From positions 682,001 through 746,000 of the forward strand of contig FMBT01000290.1 in NCBI GenBank assembly GCA_900095095.1: a stretch of DNA of 64,000 bases, written 5' to 3'. The stretch is from Fragilariopsis cylindrus CCMP1102 (lineage: Eukaryota; Bacillariophyta; Bacillariophyceae; Bacillariales; Bacillariaceae). Positions 10,151 through 19,928 of the stretch are shown piece after piece; within the stretch, counting starts at the first letter, position 1, and each line of letters begins with the position of its first letter. The notes beneath the pieces are model-generated. The model did not search any database, was not told where the DNA came from, and was given only the letters and a program-made list of their open reading frames with translations. Both the position numbers and the translations under genes were made by a program.

Positions 10151-10890
10151 TTGACTATGACTTATATACGAAATAAGCAACTACAAAAATTACAAGAAAA
10201 ATTACAGTCAAAAAGTACAATTGAATAACGGCATGATGTATCACAACTCTTCTGCCTGTTCATTATTATTTTATGAGGTCTATACGTCGCCGGATTTACC
10301 CGCCAACAAATAAAAAAAGCAAGAATGCACAACTTTGAAACTAACTAGTGTACAGTAACTAACGACTAGTAGCATACTGTACTTATGTTCAATGCTAAAA
10401 ACAGACTAGACTCGGAAGTAATCAATACACGTAGCATCATAATATCAATACAATAGCACAAGAATGCAAGAAGACATTACATTACAATGGTAAATGTAAT
10501 TTTGATCATTGATCATTGATAGTAATCATTAATTTTTATTTTGTTTTTATTTTGCGTCACAATGGACGGGCTGGGCAACACAGCCAGTGTATCTTGTTTG
10601 TCCCATGTATGTATAAATAATATGTAATATAGATATAAGTATAAATATAAGGCGCATTGTACCTTTTTTCTAGTGATTGTATTACAGTTCTCTGTTTCTG
10701 TACCACTTTCAATGCTTTTATTCTGTTCTGTGCTGTTCTGTTCTGTTTTCTACATAACATATTTGATTTTCTTTTTTTTTGTTATTTTGATTTGCTGTTG
10801 ATGTTAAGAACTGAGATGTTCTTCTACTTATATTTCATTTCCTTCTTGTCATTGGTTATTGATGTACCATATTATATGCATTGTTAGAGC
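10151..10890. other. Intergenic region downstream of the BspA-like gene
   Basis: AT-rich and non-coding, with TACAGTA at 10351 and TACTGTA at 10375 and two ctgttctgtgctgttct-like pyrimidine runs near 10720. I found nothing else. Confidence 0.4.
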
Positions 10891-13398
10891 TTACATTTTT
10901 TTGGATTTCTTCTTGACTTGTTTCTTTGTTTTCTTGGTACTCTTTTTCTTTTGACTCTTTGTAGTAGGTGAATTTGTTGGCGACGTCGTTGGTGGCTTTG
11001 TGGGTACATCAGTTGGCTTGTTGCTTGGGAAGTTAGATGGCTGTTGTGACGGCTCAAAACCAAGAGCAAAGCATCCTTGTGTATAGTTTTGACACCATGG
11101 TCCAATGGTTGCATTTGGACTTTCTATACCATTAGGACAATCAGTGTCTTTCAACATAAAACTTGTTCCCACAGTATCAGAAGTCTTTTCAGCCCATGTG
11201 GAAAGACATTGATTGAAAGAAAATGCACCATACAACATTCCAAACATATTCTCTACCTGAGAGACATCCCACGAGTCAATAGTTTGGTTGAATTTTTTTG
11301 CATCACGAAACATTCTGATCATTTTCTTTACCTGAGAGACATCCCATGAGTCAATAGGATGGTTGAATTTGGACGCAGCATCAAACATATATTCCATATT
11401 CTCTACCTGAGAGACATTCCATGGGTCAATAGGATGGTTGAATTTGGATGCAGCATCAAACATTCCATACATATTCTCTACCTGAGAGACATCCCACGAG
11501 TCAATAGGCTGGTTGAATTTTTTTGTATCACGAAACATTCTGGTCATATCCTTTACCTGAGAGACATCCCATGAGTCAACAGGATGGTTGAATTCGGATG
11601 CAGCATCAAACATTTGATACATATTCTCTACCTGAGAGACATCCCACGAGTCAATAGGTTGGTTGAATTTTTTTGCATCACGAAACATTCTGATCATATC
11701 CTTTACCTGAGAGACATTCCATGAGTCAATAGGTTGGTTGAATTTTTTTGCACCATTGAACATATCAAACATTTTCTCTACCTGAGAGACATCCCACGCG
11801 TCAATAGGTTGGTTGAATTTTTTTGCATAAGAAAACGTATCATACATATTTTCTACCTGAGAGACATCCCATGAGCCAATATTTTGGTTGAAAAAATATG
11901 CCTCAGAAAACATAAATCCCATATTCTCTACCTGAGAGACATCCCATGAGTCAATAGGTTGGTTGAAAAAAGAACTTTGAAACATACGTCTCATAGTCTT
12001 TACCTGAGAGACATCCCATGACTCAATAGGTTGGTTGAATCTATCTGTCTCAAAAAACATATGAGCCATATTCTTTACCTTAGAGACATTCCACGAGTCA
12101 ATAGGTTGGTTGAAGTCAACTGCATCTTCAAGCATACCAAACATATTCTCTACCTGAGAGACATTCCAATCACCAAGAGGTTGGTTGAAGGAAAGTGCAT
12201 CTTCAAACATAGAAGCCATATCCTTTACCTGAGAGACATCCCATGTGTCAAGAGGTCGGTTGAAATATACTGCACGATAAAACATTCCTCCCATATCCTT
12301 TACCTGAGAGACATCCCACGAGTCAATAGGTTGGTTGAAATAAGACTTCTTAAACATTGCATACATTGTTGTAACCTGCCCAACATTCCAACACTCTAAT
12401 GGACCTTCAAAGCATTTGAACTCGTAGTCATAAAGATAACAGAACTCAAACGCATAGTTCATATTAGTAATGCCTGCTGTATTCCAGCAACTAATATCAC
12501 CAGCATTTGGTGGACAAACTCCATCGTAGAAATCTCCATTGTTGTAACAATTATAGATCAAATATGGGAAGGAAGAATTATCAGTAACATATCTTGAAAC
12601 GTCAGGACGATCACCAGAGCAGAAAGAAGTGCAATTCAACGATGAATCAAGTTTACGGTGATGGTGGTCATATTGTGGGTGGTAATGATAGTAGGAGGCA
12701 GTCATTTCCTCCTCCTTTTTGAATTTTTCCCTATCAATATGGGACATAGTAGTAGTAACACCATTCTTGTATTCTATACCTTCTAGAAAAGAAAGTGGAA
12801 CACAATATCCACTAGATGCATAGGATGCATCTTCTGGTTCAAAAAAGTAACCATTTTCTTCAATTGCTTTGTTCTGAGGAACACAAGCATCATTAGGGGA
12901 AGAGCAGGTACCACGATTTAGATGACCATAGTCCATCTTCTTATTACTTTCTTTATTCAAAGAAATTTCCCTCTTCATTAAAGAATTATCATCAGAAGTA
13001 GCAGTAGCAGTAGTAGCAGCAGCAGTAGTGGTAGTAGCAGCAGCAGTAGTGGTAGTAGTAGTAATAACAGAAATATTGCATTCCTCCAATGATTTTCCTT
13101 CTTGATGTTGTTGATGGTCTACTAGATGATGAAGTATTTCCTTCTTCTGCATGATATCACCTTTATCATCAGCAAGCTCTACATCATTTGCTTTGTTAGG
13201 ATGACCATCAATGCTATTTTGAATCTTCAATGGCTCAAGACGGGACTTTTTGCTCTTGTATTTGACTTCGATTGATTCTTCAAGGATTGATTCTGTTACG
13301 TCATGTAGGACAGAGTCATGGGGTTCTTCCATAGCCATTGCGACCGAAGTCAACGGAAGGCTATGAAGGAATGAAATTAACGCAGAGGAGAATCTCAT
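10891..13398 (-). CDS. Secreted BspA-like (DUF285) leucine-rich-repeat protein with Lys-rich tail
   Basis: 835 residues. An N-terminal hydrophobic leader (MRFSSALISFLHSLPLTSVA) is compatible with a signal peptide. A ~220-residue Thr/Ala/Lys-rich region follows, then a small Cys-containing domain. Sixteen near-identical ~25-residue repeats come next, of consensus FNQPIDSWDVSQVENMxxMF, the BspA-like LRR family (DUF285) common in diatoms, trichomonads and some bacteria, usually on the cell surface. The C-terminus has a PSQQPSNFPSNKPTDVP stalk-like segment and ends in a strongly basic KSTKKTKKQVKKKSKK stretch with no membrane anchor. The ATG at 13398 is first in frame. The basic tail could bind silica or anionic polysaccharide; this is inference. 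A piece of this gene is copied at 9905-10150. Confidence 0.85.
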   Translation of the reverse strand: MRFSSALISFLHSLPLTSVAMAMEEPHDSVLHDVTESILEESIEVKYKSKKSRLEPLKIQNSIDGHPNKANDVELADDKGDIMQKKEILHHLVDHQQHQEGKSLEECNISVITTTTTTAAATTTTAAATTATATSDDNSLMKREISLNKESNKKMDYGHLNRGTCSSPNDACVPQNKAIEENGYFFEPEDASYASSGYCVPLSFLEGIEYKNGVTTTMSHIDREKFKKEEEMTASYYHYHPQYDHHHRKLDSSLNCTSFCSGDRPDVSRYVTDNSSFPYLIYNCYNNGDFYDGVCPPNAGDISCWNTAGITNMNYAFEFCYLYDYEFKCFEGPLECWNVGQVTTMYAMFKKSYFNQPIDSWDVSQVKDMGGMFYRAVYFNRPLDTWDVSQVKDMASMFEDALSFNQPLGDWNVSQVENMFGMLEDAVDFNQPIDSWNVSKVKNMAHMFFETDRFNQPIESWDVSQVKTMRRMFQSSFFNQPIDSWDVSQVENMGFMFSEAYFFNQNIGSWDVSQVENMYDTFSYAKKFNQPIDAWDVSQVEKMFDMFNGAKKFNQPIDSWNVSQVKDMIRMFRDAKKFNQPIDSWDVSQVENMYQMFDAASEFNHPVDSWDVSQVKDMTRMFRDTKKFNQPIDSWDVSQVENMYGMFDAASKFNHPIDPWNVSQVENMEYMFDAASKFNHPIDSWDVSQVKKMIRMFRDAKKFNQTIDSWDVSQVENMFGMLYGAFSFNQCLSTWAEKTSDTVGTSFMLKDTDCPNGIESPNATIGPWCQNYTQGCFALGFEPSQQPSNFPSNKPTDVPTKPPTTSPTNSPTTKSQKKKSTKKTKKQVKKKSKKM

Positions 13399-13635
13399 AG
13401 TTGGGGGGAGTTTCTGATGATTGATGCTTTATTCGTAAAATATATCCTGTTCTTCCTTTTCTTTTTGTTTTACTGAAATTATGTGCTTTAAATGTGTCTG
13501 CTTTATTTCTCTAATTTGAATTAAAAAAAAAAATAAAAAAAAATGTCATGCATTACGGTTGCTAGCCAGTGAAGTCGTACATGTTATGCAGAAAAAGGCG
13601 TAGATAGTGATGCAATCTTCGGTCAAGCTCTGACA
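13399..13635. other. Upstream region of the BspA-like gene
   Basis: A T-rich presumed promoter and leader between the BspA-like gene and the tandem array. An A-rich run lies at 13524-13543. Confidence 0.35.
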
Positions 13636-14760
13636 AGATCATTTTTCACTTCTTCTCTTTCAAATCTTCTCATTCCTATTTCGCGATAACAGTTAAGCGC
13701 TACATAGTTTCACACTACCACAAGTAACAATTACTTATAGCACACAATATACCAACCAATAGTACTAAGTAGATTTTCTTTTTGGGCACGCACCACTGGA
13801 ATGACGGAATAATTTTTCACTTCTTCTCTTTCAAATCCTCTCTTTCCTATTTCGCGATACCAGTTTAGCACTACCAGTTTGGCGCTACCGCAAGTAAAAT
13901 TTACTTATACCACACAATATACCAACCAATAGTACTAAGTAGATTTTCTTTTTGGGCACGCACCACTGGAATGACGGAATAATTTTCACTTCTTCTCTTT
14001 CAAATCCTCTCTTTCCTATTTCGCGATACCAGTTTAGCACTACCAGTTTGGCGCTACCGCAAGTAAAATTTACTTAAACCACACAATACCAACCAATGGT
14101 ACTACGTAGATTTTCCCTTTGGGCACGCACCACTACCAGTTTGGCGCTACCGCAAGTAAAATTTACTTATACCACACACAACATACCAACCAATAGTACT
14201 AAGTAGATTTTCCCTTTGGACACGCATCACTAGAATGACTCATTTTTCACTTCTTCTCTTTCAAATCGTCTCTTTCCTATTTCGCGCTCCTGACAGTTTA
14301 CCTGCGCTACTGTACCGGAAGTAAAATTTACTTAAAGCACATAAGAATATACCAACAAATAATGGCACTATTAAGTAGATTTTCCCTTTCACTAGAATGA
14401 CTCATTCTTTCACTTCTTCTCTTTCAAATCGTCTCTTTCCTATTTCGCGCTCCTGACAGTTTACCTGCGCTACTGTACCGCAAGTAAAATTTACTTAAAG
14501 CACACAAGAAAATATACCAACAAATAATGGCACTATTAAGTAGATTTTCCCTTTGGACACGCACCACTAGAATGACTCATTCTTTCACTTCTTCTCTTTC
14601 AAATCGTCTCGTTCCTATTTCGCGCTGACAGTTCGTTTACCTTTACCATTTTCGCTCTACGTACAGTATCACAACTAAAATTTACTTAGAGCACACAATA
14701 TACAAACCAATGGCACTGTTAAGTAGATTTTCCTTTTGCATATGTACACGCACCACTGGA
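13636..14760. repeat. Tandem array of ~170-bp units
   Basis: Six full units and one partial unit begin at the recurring block cacttcttctctttcaaatc near 13647, 13817, 13987, 14247, 14414 and 14586. The period is 166-172 bp, apart from one 260-bp interval holding the partial unit. Each unit contains a cctatttcgcg box, a taccgcaagtaaaatttactta-like palindromic segment, a caccaaccaatagtacta-like box and tagattttccctttggacacgcac. The first three units are most alike and the last three form a second subtype, so the array grew by local duplication. Confidence 0.9.
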
Positions 14761-14963
14761 ATGAATGAATCGAATGAATCAATCGCCTGACCATGAGCTT
14801 ACTATAGCACCACCACCGGACGGACGCCTTACAATTATTTGCTCTCGCGCGCGCGTGCGGTGAAGGAATTTTAAAATTTAAAATTACTGTACTAGTAATA
14901 AAAATGTTGACGTTGTGGCAACAAGAATAATTAAACACAACAACAACAACAACAAACTACACA

Positions 14964-16736
14964 ATGATGGCAACAGAGAAGGAAACACCCCATGTCGATG
15001 TCGATCTTACTAACGACGACGATGACGTTGACGATGACGTTGACGATGACGATGACGATGACGCGCAAATCGTGGATGTCCTCCAGATAAAATTATCACC
15101 ATCGCAACAACAACAACAACAACAGCAAGAAAACAAAAGTAGTAGTAATAGTAGTATCGACGTTGATGAGTGGAAAACTTTTCAAAATAAGAATCATTCA
15201 CTTTCAATTAATGCATCGGATGTTGCAACATGTACCGGATATCATGAATATCAATCATGTCCGGAACTGATGATGAAACATATATATCAAGGATATGATG
15301 GACAACAATTACTGCAACAGGATACACAGATTTTAGGATTATTGGAAACAAATTATAAAGATAATACAGAGTATCAGGAAGAAATTGAACTATTACAAAT
15401 TGCTGAATTAACAGGATCAGATACAATAATTGATGCTGTCAAACGTACATTAAAAATTAAACATGGTGATATCGAGGAACGAAATAAAATACAAACCATT
15501 GAAGATGCTACTATATTAAAAAGGAAGGCAGGAGCATTATTAATCTCATCTGATGAAAGTACTACTACTGCTGCTGCTGCTGATATTACTGATAATAATA
15601 TTAATAATAATGACACTATACTCTTAAAGAAGATCCGAAATCGTTTAACAACCCAACAATTACATATTTTACAAGAAAGGACACGACAATCGGTCGATAC
15701 CGGATGTGGTCATTCCTGGGAAGCAATGGCATTAGATCAATATGAACGTAACTGTGGATGGGATATAAGAGAACGTAATGCGGAATGTCGATTATGGCAT
15801 TTTGAAAGAATAGATGATGACAATGACGACGATGATGAAAATAATAATAATAATAATAATAATAATACGATTCGACCAACCGGTCCGGCATATGCTCGTC
15901 GCCACTCATCATCATCACGACACAATAACAACAACAAAAAGACGAAGAAAGATCATGATCATGATCAATTTGATTCAAGAGGTGTCAAGCGTAATAAGTT
16001 GCGAACGTATGAAAAATATGTCAACAACGGTATTGCTGCGGCCGGAGACAGTAGTGAAATTAGTAGTAATGCGATACTATATCTTAATAATGATAAGAGC
16101 AGTAGCAGTAGCAGTAGCAGTACTACACACAATATCCTACCAGCAGATGAGAATGGGAATGAGAAGATAAATAAAAATTATTCTATCAATGACGATGATG
16201 ATATTATTTTATTAGCAACAGATGATACTACTACTACTAGTAATACTACTAGTAATGTAACGACGACGACTTTCGAACAAGAAATGAAAGATTCATGTAA
16301 TCGTCAACAACAACAGGATAAGGTCAAGCCTCCACTCAATGATGCATCATCACCACCGTTTCTAACTATAAAAGGAATGGTCGATGGGATACGTGATGAG
16401 CTAAGACCAACAACTACTACTACTACTCCTGGAAGAAGAAAAGAAAAGAATAATAATAATAATAATAATAATAGTGGCGGTGATAATGATGATGACAAAG
16501 ATGACGAAAGCAACGTTCACGATCAGAGTAGTTTGTTACTTTCAAGAGTTGTAGTGGAATGTAAACATCGAATGAGATTATTGTTACCATATCCTCGTTT
16601 TTCAGAATGTATCCAATCAGTTGTATATTGTTTTATGTATGAGGCAGATAGTGCTGATATAATTCAAGTTTTGAGAACGACGAAGATGAAGACGAAGAAA
16701 TCGTCATCATCAGCGGCGATTAATAATAACAACAGC

Positions 16737-16771
<35 letters not shown>

Positions 16772-17576
16772 AAATGCACATAAACGAATCAATAGTAGTA
16801 ATAAACAGCAGCACCACCCACCATTACCCATGACGGATGTGGTACAGAAATCAACATCACTCGCCACCCGAAAAGAGGAGGAACATACCGAAGATATGGA
16901 TACTGAAACCACCACTACTGCTAGCAGTAGTACTGTTACGAAATGTCCCAAAAATATTGTTCTTGATGATACCGTGCCATATACTACTAATGATGTATCC
17001 AATGCGACCAATTTTTCAAAAGTATGTACCGATATACAGTCAGCAGATAAATGCGGTAATGATGATGACACCATGCTTAGTAAAAACAAATCCGCGATAA
17101 GGACAACCACTTCAACAACGACAATGGCGACGACGACGGCAACGAACACGACAACAACAAAACTAACAACAGCAACAACAAAACCAGATATATCAATCAA
17201 AATTGCAGTGAATCGTATATCATTAGACGATCACTTTGGTCATCGTATTAATTGGAATACAATTATCTTGCCAAAACTACGACAATGGACAGATGCCGTT
17301 TACGAAATTCGATCGGATGACAACAAACGTTATCGATTACTTTCAATGATGGCGATGACACAATCATCCTCATCATCATTAGCATTACCATCGTCAATTG
17401 TTGTATCCGAACAACAACGATTGCATGTTCAAGAAGAAGACGAATCCACGAAGCAACACCATCAACAGCGAGAGTGTATCCGAACTGCGTGGGAATTGAT
17501 CTTTGACGAGTGTGATTTTCTACGAGACGGAATCTCTGGGGAACGTTACAGAAGAGACATCACAGGGAAGAAATGA
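14964..17576 (+). CDS. Putative PD-(D/E)XK nuclease (YqaJ/lambda-exonuclease-like) with long Asn/Asp-rich insertions
   Basis: 870 residues, much of it low complexity (poly-D near the start, poly-Q, poly-N, Thr runs). The conserved islands are ordered as in YqaJ-type viral recombinases: INASDVATCTGYHEYQSCPE (N-terminal recognition helix), GCGHSWEAMALDQYERNCGW (the helix carrying the upstream acidic residue), FLTIKGMVDGIRDEL (candidate catalytic Asp in VDG), VVVECKHRMRLLLPYP (candidate E-x-K in ECK) and FSECIQSVVYCFMYEADSA (the family's Q-containing helix), then VIQVLR-like strand DIIQVLR. A further ordered region (HFGHRINWNTIILPKLRQW) lies at the C-terminus. The VDG...ECK spacing supports an active nuclease fold, but inserts of ~60 residues make this a family-level call only. 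ATG at 14964 follows a TACTGTA 79 bp upstream. Confidence 0.6.
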
Positions 17577-18122
17577 AGAAAAAAATAGTGAAGAAAATTC
17601 TATACTGCATGTAGTATATAAGTTGCTCCTCCTAGTTCTATCAGAACTTATACTACTAATGATGATTATTGAGGTAGGACTGGACATTCATTTATTTTCC
17701 ATATCTTCCAATCAAAGGTGGTGGTGATGTTGGTGATATTACTATTATCCAAAAAAATATCATCATCAATCCCACAATCATCATATAAAGATCTTAATGT
17801 TGTTTGTTTTTCTTTTATCATTTAAATTAACAGACATTCGAATCAAATATTCATATATTATATTCGCATCACTTAAATAACAACATAATGTTTGTTTATC
17901 TTGTGGTGTCAGTTTTGATTTAACTTAATACGTGTCACTTCCATGTGAAAATTTGTGTTCTAAAACATTTCTTGGTAGTAGTTCATCATTATCATTGCCT
18001 TGTTGAAGTTGAAGTTGTTGTTGAGATTGTTATTTTCACTATATATTATACGTAACTACTAGCAAGACAGCGTACTGAATGCTATCGGATCTTTTTCTGT
18101 CCGAATGGAACACCTTTCCTAT
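17577..18122 (-). pseudogene. Decayed coding remnant of unknown family
   Basis: On the minus strand, about 18040-17666 reads as protein-like sequence broken by one TAA and one frameshift: GNDNDELLPRNVLEHKFSHG, stop, KSKLTPQDKQTLCCYLSDAN, then, after a shift, TTLRSLYDDCGIDDDIFL, ending at TAA 17666-17668. Codon use and Asn/Asp content resemble the neighbouring genes. I do not recognise the family. It could be the tail of a degraded gene. The rest of the interval shows nothing. Confidence 0.35.
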
Positions 18123-19196
18123 CTAGGCCTCTAGTTGACAACGAAACCCTGTTTGTATCATGTGCCTGAGGATCTTGGCTGTATTCACACTATCAATAAA
18201 ACCATTATGTGCACGACCTTCCCAAGATAGCGTCCCTATGCTTTCGACACATGCTCGTAAGCCTCCTTTTGGTTCACGGCAATAATGTTTCTTGTAGATA
18301 GAATCGTGTTTCAAATTGATCCAACGATCGAAACAGGGTGGTAATCGTATCGACTTGTACTCCAACTCTAGTCGTAGTGTACTCATAATGTCAACGTCTC
18401 CCCATGTAGCAAAGCACCAATTTCCCTTTCGGAATCCATTTCCATCGACAAGATCAAGCGAATTGAGCCATTTCATATAGCTTTTGAGTGCAATATCAAT
18501 AGTAGGGGCAGCATCGACGTCCTCTTGTGTGATTGCGGTCAGATCAATTGAGAATTGTGTCAACCTTGGATTCAATGTGGGTCGTACAAAACTATTGAAT
18601 GCTGAAACACCATATGCATCTGCTTTCACTGAGCTGTTAGAAGCACAACAAGGTACAGAAATATCTGCTGGCAGCTGAATCGGACTGTTCTTTTCTTTTG
18701 CTAGCAATACTCTATCCTCAGTTGCGGTAGTCATCGTAGCCGCTTTGACAAATTTGTTATCCACAAGCTTCATAACTATTGAAGGCAGTTGTGTAATTTC
18801 ACAAATTGGTTCGATTTTCATTTTGTCATCAGCAGTCCATTCAAGATCCATCACTACTAAAAAATCCAGGAGTGGTGGTGGTGCATCAAATGCCTTGTGT
18901 CGTTTGCGAGGTCCGTGTATATCTCGATCAGAAGGTGGTCGTAGGCTTCCCCAGGCAGCAGCAGAAGCATTACAAGTAGAATTTTTATTAGTAGCAACGG
19001 GAGATTGAGATAATGGTATCGTCATGGTCAAATTATTTAGTGTAACGCCTAATTCTTCTGTGTTGGTCGATGAACGCGATGTTCCACAAAGCTCACAGGT
19101 AAGATATAGTTCCTTAGTTTCACCAATATGATCAAGAGTGCAAGTTGAACATGTCCATAATAACTCATTCGGTTTGTCACTACTAAAGTTAGTCAT
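18123..19196 (-). CDS. ERI1-like DEDDh 3'-5' exonuclease with N-terminal RanBP2-type zinc finger
   Basis: 357 residues. Residues 13-45 (LLWTCSTCTLDHIG...CELCG) form a RanBP2-type zinc finger (C-x2-C-x13-C-x2-C). The exonuclease domain follows: VVMDLEWTAD supplies the DxE motif, the FVRPTLNPRLTQFSIDLTAI segment is typical of ERI1/SDN relatives, TWGDVDI carries the second Asp, and HNGFIDSVNTAKI gives H-x4-D. In that motif the Asp at the fifth position seen in many relatives is Ile here, but the H-x4-D pair is kept. Family members trim histone mRNA, 5.8S rRNA or small RNAs. ATG 19196 overlaps a TACAGTATG. A GTAAGT donor in the upstream leader (19562-19567) could mark a 5'-UTR intron. Its first ~90 codons are copied at 9470-9897. 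Confidence 0.82.
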   Translation of the reverse strand: MTNFSSDKPNELLWTCSTCTLDHIGETKELYLTCELCGTSRSSTNTEELGVTLNNLTMTIPLSQSPVATNKNSTCNASAAAWGSLRPPSDRDIHGPRKRHKAFDAPPPLLDFLVVMDLEWTADDKMKIEPICEITQLPSIVMKLVDNKFVKAATMTTATEDRVLLAKEKNSPIQLPADISVPCCASNSSVKADAYGVSAFNSFVRPTLNPRLTQFSIDLTAITQEDVDAAPTIDIALKSYMKWLNSLDLVDGNGFRKGNWCFATWGDVDIMSTLRLELEYKSIRLPPCFDRWINLKHDSIYKKHYCREPKGGLRACVESIGTLSWEGRAHNGFIDSVNTAKILRHMIQTGFRCQLEA

Positions 19197-19704
19197 ACTG
19201 TACTAACTATTTCAGCTACCTTACTATCCCATCACATATCAATTGGATCAGATTGATTGACTGTTTGATTGTTTGCTTGCCCTCATATTCTTCTGCGTCT
19301 TTGATCGTCGAGTAGATTATCAGCTATTGGTAAAATGTTTGTGCAGATTTTACGTAGAGGTGATGATGGGATGATATGATGAATGTTGCGTAGTTGTGAA
19401 TGAATGATGTGGTGTTAGCTAATATTCAGAAATTGCTGTATTTCAGTACAGTACTGTACGTAAAGTAGTTCACGAATATCCAGGACTGATATATGCCTCA
19501 TCCCTCAAATTACCGCACAGCAAAGATGGTCGATTTGATGCACATATCATTTCTAGATGTTCACTTACCTGATTATTCAGTTGTAAGGAAAGATTATATT
19601 GAGCAGCTATAATAAAGGTTAAAGCAGCAGCATACCGTGGCGTAGATACTTGCTATAGGTGTAGCAATGGTTCCCCATATACCCACTTGAATCGGCACAG
19701 TACC
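19197..19704. promoter_or_regulatory. Upstream region of the ERI1-like gene, interrupted by retrotransposon
   Basis: Contains TACAGTA and TACTGTA around 19448-19459 and again at 19195-19201, a candidate splice donor (cag|gtaagtga on the minus strand at 19567-19560), and the segment duplicated in inverted orientation at 9470-9690. The copia element sits at 19705, so it separates this region from whatever lay further upstream (now at 27140). Confidence 0.45.
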
Positions 19705-19859
19705 TATCAGGAGATTATTCGTACACACTAAATAGTAAAGTCGTAGTAAGTTAAGTTTAGGTTTTGCGTTATGTTAAATTATGAGTTCTTCTACTAGCTA
19801 ATTATCTGCATATGATATAATTGACATCACGTGCGCGCACAATCAGAATTACTTTGACA
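19705..19859 (-). repeat. 3' LTR of the copia element
   Basis: 155 bp, apparently identical to 26980-27134. On the plus strand it contains atcacgtgcgcgcac, including a palindromic CACGTG, a possible bZIP/bHLH site. The polypurine tract adjoins it at 19860. Confidence 0.95.
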
Positions 19860-19928
19860 CTCCCTTTGGAGCCTTGAAAATTCGATTTGATACGGCTCCC
19901 TTTAGAAAGTAATGATTTGTAATGGGGG

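Noticed and set aside
13636-14760. CRISPR-like array
   Set aside because: Units are contiguous and ~170 bp with no unique spacers; a eukaryotic tandem repeat.
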